From a virus, in IMG/VR virus record IMGVR_UViG_3300045972_000076, positions 1 through 34,897 of that record: a DNA stretch of 34,897 nucleotides; one strand, given 5' to 3'. Below, piece after piece: positions 1 to 6,576 of this stretch (positions are counted from its first letter, which is position 1; the number at the start of each line of letters is the position of its first letter). Below the pieces are notes generated by a model that did no database searches, had not been told where the DNA came from, and was given only the letters and a program-made list of their open reading frames with translations. The translations under genes and the position numbers were made by a program.

Positions 1-1110
1 ATGGCCGCGGCCACAACGAGCGTAAGTGGTTATCTTACATCAACTGATTGGAATACATTCAATAACAAAGGAAGTGGAACTGTAACTGCGATTGGTGTTA
101 CTACCGCAAACGGTGTTAGTGGAACAAGTTCGGGTGGCGCTACACCAAATCTTACATTAACCTTAGGTGCTATTACACCAAGTTCTGTTGCTGCAACTGG
201 TACGGTTACAGGCGGTAATTTAAGTGGCACAAACACCGGTGATCAAACAACTGTAAGTGGTAATGCAGGAACTGCAACAACGTTACAAACTGCAAGAAAT
301 ATTAACGGTGTAAGTTTTAATGGATCTGCAGATATTACAGTTACGGCAGCAGCAGGCACATTAACAGGTGCGACTTTAGCATCTGGTGTTACAGCATCTA
401 GTTTAACAAGTGTTGGTACTTTAACTGGATTAACAATTAGTGATGTATTAAGTTATAGCGACACTGGTTTGTTAGCATCTGCAGCATCAACTACAGCTGG
501 TTATAATCAAATTATTGTGCAAAACAAGAGCAGTGCAACAAATGCTTCTGTTAATTTTAATGTAAGTAATAACTTAGGTTCGGCAACTACAAACTTTGGC
601 GAGTTTGGTATGAACTCAAGCACATTTACTGGCGCTGGATCGTTTAATGCGGCAGGTGCGGTTTATTTGGCCTCTGGTTCAACAGATTTAGTAATTGGAA
701 CTTATAGCGCCAATGCGATTAGATTTGTAACAAATAGCAGTGCAACAGATGCAATGTCTATTAGTGGTGCAGGATTAGTTACCGCGTTTATTCAACCAAA
801 TGTACAATCAGCGTCTGTAACAGGAACAACTACTATTAACTGGGCATCAAAGGATGTAACCACACTCACATTAACAGGCAACACAGCGATTACAAATAGT
901 GGTGCAGTCAATGGACAAAAGATGTTATTACAACTTGTACAGGGTGGTAGCGGAAGTTATACAGTGACATTTACAAGTGAAACTAAATTTGGTACTTCAT
1001 TCACATCTATTACATTGACAACAACTGTTGGTGCTATGGATATGGTTGGGCTTGTTTATTCGAGTGTAAATAGTAAGTACAACATCGTTTCGTTTGCAGC
1101 AGGATATTAA
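1..1110 (+). CDS. Tail fibre protein, C-terminal part (5' end cut by the window edge)
   Basis: This is the end of a long tail fibre, the part expected to touch the host surface. The frame is open from base 1, so the ATG there is probably an internal methionine. The protein is rich in Gly, Thr, Ser and Ala and carries motifs common in phage fibres: GYLTSTDWNTFNNKG near residues 11-25, then LSGTNTGDQTTVSGNAGTA near residues 74-92, followed by a less repetitive C-terminal domain of about 170 residues ending in FAAGY. There are no catalytic motifs. Bases 64-190 are identical, in the same frame, to the last 127 bases of the window. The gene starting at 33457 therefore probably continues here, giving a fibre of about 786 residues if the genome is circular. 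The stop is followed one base later by the next gene. Fibre identity is inferred from motifs and position; the receptor is unknown. Confidence 0.85.
   Translation: MAAATTSVSGYLTSTDWNTFNNKGSGTVTAIGVTTANGVSGTSSGGATPNLTLTLGAITPSSVAATGTVTGGNLSGTNTGDQTTVSGNAGTATTLQTARNINGVSFNGSADITVTAAAGTLTGATLASGVTASSLTSVGTLTGLTISDVLSYSDTGLLASAASTTAGYNQIIVQNKSSATNASVNFNVSNNLGSATTNFGEFGMNSSTFTGAGSFNAAGAVYLASGSTDLVIGTYSANAIRFVTNSSATDAMSISGAGLVTAFIQPNVQSASVTGTTTINWASKDVTTLTLTGNTAITNSGAVNGQKMLLQLVQGGSGSYTVTFTSETKFGTSFTSITLTTTVGAMDMVGLVYSSVNSKYNIVSFAAGY
64..190 (+). repeat. 127-bp exact direct repeat, copy 1 (pairs with 34771-34897)
   Basis: This stretch is identical to the last 127 bases of the window and is in the same reading frame. 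The bases just before it (1-63) differ from those before the other copy (34708-34770) but encode a similar peptide. A repeat of exactly 127 bases is a typical assembly k-mer overlap, so it more likely marks circular closure than a biological terminal repeat. Confidence 0.9.
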
Positions 1111-1111
1111 T

Positions 1112-1300
1112 ATGACAGCAACAGATTTATTTAATGCAATGGTAGCAAGTGGCACAAGCACAAGAGAGAACATTGACACTTTCTTTTACTTGTTAAGTCA
1201 AGATACACTTGCAAACCAAGAAGCAATGACATTAACACCCGATGACTTTGGTATAGTATATACTACAGTTGATAGTAAAACAATAAAGGTAAATGATTAA
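1112..1300 (+). CDS. Small protein downstream of the tail fibre, function unknown
   Basis: The protein has 62 residues, starting at ATG 1112 with AGGA eight bases upstream. An in-frame TTG at 1094 lies inside the fibre gene and has no better ribosome site. The product is soluble and slightly acidic, with one segment near residues 17-40 that looks helical (TSTRENIDTFFYLLSQDTLA). I recognise no domain and see no signal peptide or membrane span. It starts one base after the fibre stop, and its own stop overlaps the next start (TAATG), so it is translationally coupled within the fibre/spike operon. A fibre chaperone or small structural part is possible from position only. Confidence 0.7.
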   Translation: MTATDLFNAMVASGTSTRENIDTFFYLLSQDTLANQEAMTLTPDDFGIVYTTVDSKTIKVND

Positions 1301-3600
1301 TGACAACATGGTTTATTGACCCAACTGGTGGCAACGATGCAAGTGCAGGAACAAGTTTTGCAACTCGCCTTAAAAGTTTTACTGGTTATTCAGCAAAAAC
1401 TGTAGCAGCAGGTGATTCGGTTAGAGTTATTGCAAGTGCCGCGCCAACAGATACAGGGCAGACTGCAACCTGGACAGATGGTAGTAAAACTGTTACATTA
1501 ACTACAGCCGCAACAGCAGATATTGCACAAGCAACTACAGCGTGGACAGCAATGACTAACGTGACAACAACTACTTCAACAAGTAGAAAGATTGGCGCTA
1601 CAAGTTCAAGCATATCACCGGCTGCAGCATTCACAACTGGACTTGCTGCATATTTTGCAACGGGCACACTAAATCTTAGTGCATATCAACAAGTTAGTTT
1701 TTGGATTAAAATGACATCAGGTGTTACATCGGCAGATGGTGACATATCAATAGCATTATGTAGTGATACTGCTGGTGCAACGCCAGTTAATACAATAAGC
1801 ATACCGCAAATTAAGTCTACTAACCAATGGTGCTGCATAACAGTTAATACAGGCAGCGCTTTAGGTAGTGCAATTCAGAGTATTGGCTTTTATGTTAATG
1901 TTGATAGAGCAGCACAGACTTTCTTAATTAATAATATATTAGCGTGTAAAGCAAGTAGTTCAGTTGATTCTATTACATTGTCAAGTTTAATTAGTAAAAA
2001 TACAACTAACGAACCATGGTGGCAAATTGATAGTATTAGTGGAACAACTATATCACTAATGCAGATGATGAATGCAGATTTAAGTACTAATCAAATGCAA
2101 GGTTATTCGGGTATAACAGGTTCGGCAGAATTATACAAACGAGAGCCTATTATTTTACCATCATCCTTAACAGATAGTGTTTCGACAGGAACTACATTTG
2201 GATCAGTCGGGTGGGCGGGTACAGCAGGAAGCCCAATTACAATTAGTGGTGGATGGGATACTACAGCAATGAGTAGCCAAACAGGGCAAACCTATATTGC
2301 AAGTTACATTGGTAATGGCTACGGAATGTATATGCAGGCGATATATAATACTGTTTCAAATATCAATTTATATAAGTTTAGTTCATCGTTTGTAACAGTA
2401 GCATTAAATATAACTTTAACAGCAGATAATATGAGTAGCACCAATTATGCAGTATATATAGGTGCAACCGGTTATGTCAATAATCAAAATATTAATGTTA
2501 CTAACTTATTACAATCGACTTCGGCCGCTTATGCAATCAATGGCTTATCTAATTCAACAATTACTATAGTAAATGCTGTTATGTGTTATGCTCAAGTACT
2601 TTATATCTCGGGTAAGAACTCGGGTATACAAGGTACTTCGTTTTTATCGCCGTATAATACTATAACTGTAACAAATGTACGTCGTAATGGTACAGTCAGT
2701 GGTGCATCGATAACCAACTCAGCAATATTCTTAAATGGTTTACAGAATTCAACTGTTACTATTGACAAAGCGGAATATAATGGTGGACCAAATTTAGGCA
2801 TAAGCCCAACTACATCAGCAATTACATGTAATAATAATGTAATTAAATTCACATCAAGTTTAGGTAATCCAACTGTAGCAACTATGCCATCAATTTATGT
2901 TTATAATGGCATCAACAATATAATTAATTTAACTGGCGTATCAGTCTCGGGTAGTAACTTTGCAGTTATGGTTGACGGATCATCTATCACAAATATTGTG
3001 AATGGAACTATTGCAGGAACTACAGCAGCAATAGCAGTTTATAATAATGCACAACTTAGATTATTAAATACAGCATATACAGGTACTGCATATTCGTTTA
3101 TTAATGCATCTACTACTGTGCCGGATAGCGGCACAATATTTTGGCAAAACTATAATGGCACCGCAAACGATAATAGAATTTATTATGCAGCAAGTGTTGG
3201 ACAAATAGTAACAGATACAACAACACGCCACACTGCAAGTGGTGTTAGTTGGAAAATGACATTACCGACTACTGCTGGTGTTATTAGCCCAACTGCTAAT
3301 TTCCCCCTTAGTTTACCTGTGGCAACTATTGCGTGTAATAGTAGCACCTTAGTTACTGTAACTATTTGGATTTATAGAACATCTACTTCAGCAACCGTAA
3401 AACTATTTTGTGCTGGTGGACAAATATTAGGTGTTGCAAGCGATATATCTGTAAGTGCTGCCGGTAGTGCAAATACGTGGGAGCAATTAACTCTTACATT
3501 TACACCAACTCAGCAAGGTGTTGTTCAGTTACAAGTACAAACTTATGGAACTACATCAGCAAGTGTTTATGTTGATGACTTTTCAGTGAGCCAAGCATAA
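1300..3600 (+). CDS. Large spike-like tail or appendage protein with predicted beta-helix
   Basis: The protein has 766 residues. The N-terminus, MTTWFIDPTGGNDASAGTSF, resembles the start of parallel beta-helix (DUF1565-type) surface proteins found in many aquatic phages. Residues about 80-230 look like a jelly-roll, carbohydrate-binding-like insert (NLSAYQQVSFWIKM). Residues about 280-620 are rich in Asn, Thr, Ile and Val in short alternating strands, as in a beta-helix. The last roughly 130 residues look like a second carbohydrate-binding-like jelly roll (SGVSWKMTLP to YVDDFSVSQA). I see no convincing hydrolase active site, so binding is safer than depolymerase. The start overlaps the previous stop, and the stop overlaps the next start (TAATGA). 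It probably binds host or capsule glycans; this is inferred from fold-like patterns. Confidence 0.75.
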   Translation: MTTWFIDPTGGNDASAGTSFATRLKSFTGYSAKTVAAGDSVRVIASAAPTDTGQTATWTDGSKTVTLTTAATADIAQATTAWTAMTNVTTTTSTSRKIGATSSSISPAAAFTTGLAAYFATGTLNLSAYQQVSFWIKMTSGVTSADGDISIALCSDTAGATPVNTISIPQIKSTNQWCCITVNTGSALGSAIQSIGFYVNVDRAAQTFLINNILACKASSSVDSITLSSLISKNTTNEPWWQIDSISGTTISLMQMMNADLSTNQMQGYSGITGSAELYKREPIILPSSLTDSVSTGTTFGSVGWAGTAGSPITISGGWDTTAMSSQTGQTYIASYIGNGYGMYMQAIYNTVSNINLYKFSSSFVTVALNITLTADNMSSTNYAVYIGATGYVNNQNINVTNLLQSTSAAYAINGLSNSTITIVNAVMCYAQVLYISGKNSGIQGTSFLSPYNTITVTNVRRNGTVSGASITNSAIFLNGLQNSTVTIDKAEYNGGPNLGISPTTSAITCNNNVIKFTSSLGNPTVATMPSIYVYNGINNIINLTGVSVSGSNFAVMVDGSSITNIVNGTIAGTTAAIAVYNNAQLRLLNTAYTGTAYSFINASTTVPDSGTIFWQNYNGTANDNRIYYAASVGQIVTDTTTRHTASGVSWKMTLPTTAGVISPTANFPLSLPVATIACNSSTLVTVTIWIYRTSTSATVKLFCAGGQILGVASDISVSAAGSANTWEQLTLTFTPTQQGVVQLQVQTYGTTSASVYVDDFSVSQA

Positions 3601-3794
3601 TGACTACGCCAACAGCACCACAATTAGGTACACTAGATTATGCATACTTAGGTGTGCCGTTTAATAACGAAGAAAGTAAGAGTGGACAAAATACAAATAG
3701 TTTAGACTTTGCTTACTTAGGTTTACCTTTTGTTGCAGCGATACCAAGCGGTGGTGTTACTTACAACACAACTCAATTCTTTATGATATTTTAA
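3600..3794 (+). CDS. Small tail-associated protein with two repeated decapeptides
   Basis: The protein has 64 residues and is coupled to the spike gene by a TAATGA overlap. It carries the same motif twice: LDYAYLGVPF near residues 12-21 and LDFAYLGLPF near residues 35-44. The C-terminus (TTQFFMIF) is hydrophobic, but there is no true membrane span or signal peptide. I recognise no family. The internal repeat and its place directly after the spike suggest a small structural or docking piece, but that is inference. The stop is followed by the start of the coiled-coil membrane protein eight bases later. Confidence 0.65.
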   Translation: MTTPTAPQLGTLDYAYLGVPFNNEESKSGQNTNSLDFAYLGLPFVAAIPSGGVTYNTTQFFMIF

Positions 3795-3801
3795 GGATAC
3801 T

Positions 3802-4257
3802 ATGGAATATATTCAACAAGATAATCACGAACGTAGAAAGACAGATATGCCAGTTGAGATGGACCGTAGAATTGCGGAGCGAATTTCGTTGCTTGAGTAT
3901 CGCGTTGATAGTCACGGTACTCAACTAGATGATAACAAACAGTTACTTGAGAAGTTTCTAGATAAGTTTGAACATCACATTAGCGATGAGTCGGATGCAT
4001 CTAGGTCAATGCAGAGTACGATGGTTAAAGTAACAACAGTGGTTGATAGTTTAACAACAGAGATTAAGCGTACTAATGATACATTAACTACATTCAATGA
4101 GAAACTTGATGTTACACATACTAAAGTAACTGAGTGGGATAGTGCAGCAAAAGCAATAATTAAAGTTGCATTGGTATTGGCAACATTGGTAAGTGCAGGG
4201 TGGACAGTATTCGAGTTCTACGAAACACATCCTACACAACAGGTAGAAAGCAAATAA
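3802..4257 (+). CDS. Coiled-coil protein with a C-terminal membrane anchor, lysis-module type
   Basis: The protein has 151 residues. The N-terminal half is charged and heptad-like (about residues 25-115, including ISLLEYRVDSHGTQLDDNKQ), predicting a long coiled coil. One membrane span lies near residues 117-138 (AIIKVALVLATLVSAGW), followed by a short polar tail. This architecture matches XhlA/holin-accessory proteins rather than a signal-bearing enzyme. AAGGA lies just before ATG 3802. It precedes the holin-like gene and lysozyme, so a role in membrane disruption is reasonable. Its last 28 codons are duplicated, with a nonsense codon, at 4345-4434. A minus-strand terminator starts right after its stop. 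Function is inferred from architecture and context. Confidence 0.7.
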   Translation: MEYIQQDNHERRKTDMPVEMDRRIAERISLLEYRVDSHGTQLDDNKQLLEKFLDKFEHHISDESDASRSMQSTMVKVTTVVDSLTTEIKRTNDTLTTFNEKLDVTHTKVTEWDSAAKAIIKVALVLATLVSAGWTVFEFYETHPTQQVESK

Positions 4258-4285
4258 AAAAGCCCCAAGTATTTCTACAAGGGGC
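4256..4285 (-). terminator. Rho-independent terminator on the - strand
   Basis: Read on the - strand, a GCCCC/GGGGC stem (4281-4285 with 4262-4266) continues through a UU/UU mismatch into GUA/UAC closed by a GAAA tetraloop, then six U residues (4261-4256). On the + strand the A-tract is on the wrong side. It therefore ends a - strand transcript, although no - strand protein gene lies upstream. Confidence 0.75.
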
Positions 4286-4326
4286 ATCGTCGGCCAAGAC
4301 TAAAAGCGCACATATCTAAAAATGCG
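4256..4326 (-). ncRNA. Candidate small RNA, about 70 nt
   Basis: A CATAAATA motif on the - strand (4340-4333) is followed about 50 bases later by a strong terminator (4285-4256), with no open frame worth calling between them. A transcript starting near 4326 would be about 70 nt and end in the GAAA-capped hairpin. Upstream of it, CGCA and TGCG (about 4326-4323 with 4308-4305) could form a weaker stem. The unit sits between a gene and its displaced 3' end. It is supported only by the promoter-like motif and terminator. Confidence 0.35.
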
Positions 4327-4332
4327 TATTGT

Positions 4333-4340
4333 TATTTATG
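4333..4340 (-). promoter_or_regulatory. Late-promoter-like motif CATAAATA on the - strand
   Basis: The octamer fits the NATAAATA pattern of T4-like and cyanophage late promoters and differs from the GATAAATA copies on the + strand only in the first base. It points towards the terminator at 4285-4256. A single match of this size in AT-rich DNA can be chance. Confidence 0.3.
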
Positions 4341-4344
4341 CAGT

Positions 4345-4434
4345 ACCGTCGTGTTAACTGCTTTAATAAGTGCAGGGTAGACTGTATTTGAATTTTATGA
4401 AACACATCCAGCACAACAGGTAGAACAAAAATGA
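4345..4434 (+). pseudogene. Displaced, decayed copy of the 3' end of the 3802-4257 gene
   Basis: In one frame this stretch reads VLTALISAG, a TAG stop (4378-4380), then TVFEFYETHPAQQVEQK and TGA. The intact gene ends VLATLVSAGW TVFEFYETHPTQQVESK. By my count 64 of 84 aligned bases agree from 4351 on, and many differences are silent third-position changes. The final TGA overlaps the next start as ATGA (4431-4434), the usual coupling for such gene pairs. This suggests it was once the real end of the upstream gene, replaced by a related 3' end plus about 90 bases of new sequence. The TAG stands where the intact copy has TGG. Confidence 0.75.
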
Positions 4435-4691
4435 AGAAAGCATTAGTAACGATATTCAGTGATGCCACTAATACCGACTTAGATTATACAAAAGTATTAG
4501 GTGCTATTGCTTTCTTTATATTTTTAGGTTTATCAATACACGCATACGGATTTAAAGATAAAGATTGGGATCCAACAAGTTGGACAACTGCTTCCGCTAT
4601 ATTATTAGCGGCGGCAGGTGGGGTAAGTAAAATTAAAGACTATACAGGAGGCCAAAATGGCAACAAGATCGACGAGACCAACACCAAGTAA
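4431..4691 (+). CDS. Holin-like small membrane protein
   Basis: The protein has 86 residues. One clear membrane span lies near residues 23-42 (VLGAIAFFIFLGLSIHAYGF) and a second, weaker hydrophobic segment near residues 55-68 (ASAILLAAAGGVSKI), with a charged tail. Size, topology and position just before the lysozyme fit a phage holin, which makes holes in the inner membrane so that endolysin can leave. The start overlaps the TGA of the decayed gene end (ATGA), so any translational coupling to the upstream gene has been lost. The tail overlaps the next gene by 35 bases. No family-specific motif was recognised; function is by topology and context. Confidence 0.65.
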   Translation: MKKALVTIFSDATNTDLDYTKVLGAIAFFIFLGLSIHAYGFKDKDWDPTSWTTASAILLAAAGGVSKIKDYTGGQNGNKIDETNTK

Positions 4692-4839
4692 AGCACCAAT
4701 GAAGGCTGCAATACCAACACCAGCAGATGCGTGTGGAGCAAATTGTAAAATGGGTAGCAATGCAACACCTCTTAATAAGAATGGTATACCTGCTATGCCA
4801 GCAACACACCCAATGAATAGTGGTTCACCGTGCTGCTAA
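4657..4839 (+). CDS. Small Pro/Cys-rich protein of the lysis region, function unknown
   Basis: The protein has 60 residues. ATG 4657 sits inside the holin-like gene and has a strong AGGAGG seven bases upstream (4645-4650), so it is very likely translated. It is basic at the N-terminus, rich in Pro, Ala and Met, and has four cysteines (CGANC near residues 26-30 and a terminal CC). There is no hydrophobic signal or lipobox, so it is not a typical Rz1 spanin despite the overlapping position. After its TAA another frame encodes a Gly/Lys-rich tail with one more cysteine (4821-4898), so the true C-terminus may be longer. Function is unknown. Confidence 0.6.
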   Translation: MATRSTRPTPSKAPMKAAIPTPADACGANCKMGSNATPLNKNGIPAMPATHPMNSGSPCC

Positions 4840-4898
4840 ATGACGCCTGTAAAACAGGTGGTAAAAAGGGTAAGAGTGGCGGGGGTAAAAAGAAGTGA
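4821..4898 (+). other. Open -1 frame extension encoding a Gly/Lys-rich tail
   Basis: In the -1 frame relative to the Cys-rich gene, codons from 4821 read WFTVLLNDACKTGGKKGKSG and end GGKKK with TGA at 4896-4898. The Cys-Lys-Gly-rich composition looks coded and resembles a natural C-terminal tail of the preceding Cys-rich protein. There is no obvious slippery heptamer at the junction, so a base-level indel or an independent small ORF from GTG 4830 are alternatives. The TGA overlaps the lysozyme GTG. Confidence 0.4.
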
Positions 4899-5344
4899 AC
4901 CTCGCTTTACTTCGTGAAGAACTGTTGCGATATGAGGGGTGTAAGTATAACGTATACTTAGACTCTTTAGGTCTTAAAACCGCTGGAATTGGGCATCTTT
5001 TAATCGGTGTTGACAGAGACTTTGCAATTGGACAACCTATACCTGCTAATGCTGTAGAAATATGGTTTGCGGCAGATGTAACTCGCTCTACAAATATTGC
5101 AAAATCCTGTATAACTAACTTTGATAAACTCGACGATTGTAGACAAAGAGTATTAACTCAACTTGCATTCAATATGGGTAATAAGTTGCTTGGATTTAAG
5201 AATATGCTTGCTGAAATAGAAAGACAAGACTTTGTAGCAGCAGCAATTGAGTTGCAAAACTCTAAGTGGTTTGGGCAAGTAGGACGCAGAGGAATAGAAA
5301 CTTGTGTCGCATTGCAAACCGGTGCTTATAACTGGCGAAAATAG
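4895..5344 (+). CDS. Endolysin, T4-type lysozyme (GH24 muramidase)
   Basis: The protein has 149 residues and cuts the beta-1,4 bond between MurNAc and GlcNAc in peptidoglycan. The catalytic layout of T4 lysozyme is present: Glu14 in RYEGC, Asp23 in YLDSLG and Thr29 in KTAGIGHLL, with the same 9- and 6-residue spacings as E11/D20/T26. The C-terminal part also matches (LAFNMGNKLLGFKNML, then NSKWFGQVGRR). The start is GTG 4895, overlapping the preceding stop (GTGA), with a G-rich ribosome site at about 4877-4884. There is no signal peptide or SAR segment, so it should depend on the holin for export. It is the last + strand gene before a hairpin and the early promoter region. Confidence 0.93.
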   Translation: MNLALLREELLRYEGCKYNVYLDSLGLKTAGIGHLLIGVDRDFAIGQPIPANAVEIWFAADVTRSTNIAKSCITNFDKLDDCRQRVLTQLAFNMGNKLLGFKNMLAEIERQDFVAAAIELQNSKWFGQVGRRGIETCVALQTGAYNWRK

Positions 5345-5365
5345 TTAAGTCTTTTTAGACTTAAC
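5344..5365. terminator. Hairpin between convergent genes, candidate two-way terminator
   Basis: There is a perfect 9-bp stem (GTTAAGTCT with AGACTTAAC) around a TTTT loop, directly after the lysozyme stop and downstream of the - strand HNH-like gene. U-tracts on either side are weak, so termination may be incomplete or Rho-assisted. Confidence 0.5.
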
Positions 5366-5489
5366 CACTACGTTTGATCTATCGGATGTTTTTTGCTGAT
5401 GCCAACAATTATCGTATTTTGAGTAATTTATATATCCGTGACTCAATATGCGAGTAGGATTTAATTTAAGTTCGTAAAAGAACTTATCT

Positions 5490-5807
5490 TTATCGAGTTC
5501 TGTACCCACCTGGTCGTCTGTTGGCAATTGGGCGTGATCTGGTTCGATTGATTTTGTTCGTTGTGCAATAGATGTTGTCAATGTCCCAATCCTTTGTTTT
5601 ATCAATACGAGCCATACAAAACTCGTGGTCTAGTCTACCACGTTGATCGTACTTACCTGTACCCATCCACCAACAAAGCCATTCGCGAGCAGTTAACTTA
5701 ACTGGAATTTTAGTTTGACGCTGCCTAGCGCAAAAATTGTAATAATCATAGTATTTGCTATTTTTGTTTCCCATAAAAATATTTAGCATATGTACCACAT
5801 TTGACAC
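5490..5807 (-). CDS. HNH-like endonuclease family protein, free-standing
   Basis: The protein has 105 residues from GTG 5807; in-frame ATGs at 5789 and 5774 are alternatives. The later starts would avoid overlap with the early promoter's -35 box. Seen in the protein: YYNFCARQRQ, LTAREWLCWWMGTG, and a C-terminal CMARIDKTKDWDIDNIYCTT. The Arg-Ile-Asp...Asp-Asn-Ile-Tyr pattern is typical of small phage HNH-type proteins (R-D...L/I-x-NI). Such genes are often selfish homing nucleases that nick DNA. It is the only convincing - strand protein gene. An overlapping frame continues to 5345 with a different tail, so the C-terminus is uncertain. Bases 5366-5489 hold nothing else that I recognise. Confidence 0.6.
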   Translation of the reverse strand: MSNVVHMLNIFMGNKNSKYYDYYNFCARQRQTKIPVKLTAREWLCWWMGTGKYDQRGRLDHEFCMARIDKTKDWDIDNIYCTTNKINRTRSRPIANRRPGGYRTR

Positions 5808-5830
5808 GCTTTATCGAGATATGTTATAAA
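5801..5830 (+). promoter_or_regulatory. Sigma70-type early promoter
   Basis: A perfect -35 box TTGACA (5801-5806) and a TATAAA -10 box (5825-5830) are 18 bases apart, facing the replication block. The first start codon follows about 45 bases later (5875). The -10 region also reads TATAAATAC, the T4 late consensus, but the good -35 box argues for ordinary host sigma70. Confidence 0.75.
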
Positions 5831-5874
5831 TACATATGTAATAAAGCATTACTATTTTGGGAGAAATAAGAAGA

Positions 5875-6576
5875 ATGGAAAATATTTACACCTTATATTT
5901 TGGCGATAACGAATGCAAAGCGGTATTCTATGTAGGTCATACAGGTGATCCAAAGCGTAGATTAAGCGATCATAAGCGTGATTCAAAAACTGGTACGGAA
6001 GACAAGTACCGCTACATCCAACAAGAACTTGTACCAGCAGGTATAGATTGGGGTATGGAAGTTATTAAAGAAATACCCGCAGGCGAATACCCGGATGATT
6101 ACGAGCGTCACTATGTGATTAAGTATATTTTAGCTGGTCATCCTATTCAGAATATGAAGCACGGCGATTTAAGTAAGAAGCAGGAATTAGCAGAGCAACT
6201 TGCAGATGATAGAGTTCGTACAGTAGAAGAAGTTCGTGCAGATCGAGTTAGACGAGCAAGCATTATTGCTGCTAAAAATTTAGAGAGAGCAGCAAAGTTT
6301 CGTATGAAAGTCGAAGCCGAAGATCGTGCCAAACAAGAGCGTGCTGCTTGGGAGTCAAAAATAGAGCACATACGCCAAAAGCAAATCGAGTTTGAAAAAG
6401 GGCACGAGATGCGTCAACAAGAAATTCGCGCATACAAGCTTGTTAAAGAAAGAGAAGCTGCTGAAAAGTTAGCACTTAAAAAGATTCTCGAAGATAAGCG
6501 TAATATGGAACTTGCCGAGTTACGTAAAGAACAAGAGCGTAAATGGAGAGAAGATAATGATCGTAACTCTCTTTAA
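5875..6576 (+). CDS. GIY-YIG nuclease-domain protein with long charged helical tail
   Basis: The protein has 233 residues. The N-terminal about 85 residues form a GIY-YIG-like nuclease core: IYTLYF, then VFYVGHTGDPKRRLSDH with the conserved Gly and Arg, and a later Glu-rich strand region. The remaining 130 residues are mostly Arg, Lys, Glu and Ala in a long predicted helix or coiled coil (about residues 95-230). I chose ATG 5875, which has GGGAG about 11 bases upstream; an in-frame TTG at 5857 gives six extra residues but has no ribosome site. It is first in the early operon. GIY-YIG proteins cut or nick DNA in homing, repair or host DNA breakdown; which applies here is not clear. The 3' end overlaps the next gene by 20 bases. 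Confidence 0.7.
   Translation: MENIYTLYFGDNECKAVFYVGHTGDPKRRLSDHKRDSKTGTEDKYRYIQQELVPAGIDWGMEVIKEIPAGEYPDDYERHYVIKYILAGHPIQNMKHGDLSKKQELAEQLADDRVRTVEEVRADRVRRASIIAAKNLERAAKFRMKVEAEDRAKQERAAWESKIEHIRQKQIEFEKGHEMRQQEIRAYKLVKEREAAEKLALKKILEDKRNMELAELRKEQERKWREDNDRNSL

Noticed and set aside
1-3. ATG at base 1 as the real start of the fibre gene
   Set aside because: The frame is at the window edge, there is no ribosome site, and the peptide is an internal fibre motif. It is treated as a partial gene.
1-12. GC-rich palindromic start (GGCCGCGGCC) that could be adaptor or vector sequence
   Set aside because: It reads in frame with the fibre as MAAATTSVSGYL, a common fibre motif, so it is probably genuine phage sequence.
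1386-1667. Long - strand open frames opposite tail and fibre genes (for example here, 12338-12838 and 19718-20086)
   Set aside because: They have low-complexity products mirroring Thr/Ala/Ser-rich genes, no ribosome sites, and lie wholly or mainly inside strong + strand genes.
4256-4285. AAAAAAG plus hairpin as a -1 frameshift signal on the + strand
   Set aside because: The A-tract comes after the TAA stop of the gene, so ribosomes would not slip there. A - strand terminator explains it better.
4657-4839. Overlapping small gene as an Rz1-type spanin lipoprotein
   Set aside because: There is no hydrophobic signal sequence or lipobox cysteine. The overlap alone is not enough.
5535-5550. GGTTCGATT resembling a tRNA T-loop
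   Set aside because: No acceptor, D or anticodon stems can be built around it, and it lies inside the HNH-like gene. I found no tRNA anywhere in the window.
5345-5605. Minus-strand open frame overlapping the HNH-like gene as an independent gene
   Set aside because: It has no ribosome site and no recognisable motif, and mostly shadows the HNH-like frame. It is kept only as a possible frameshifted tail.
5825-5833. TATAAATAC as a T4-type late promoter
   Set aside because: It has a perfect TTGACA 18 bases upstream and drives early genes, so a sigma70 -10 box is the better explanation.
5857-5874. TTG 5857 as start of the GIY-YIG gene
   Set aside because: The GGGAG ribosome site lies after it and suits ATG 5875, which also begins right at the domain.
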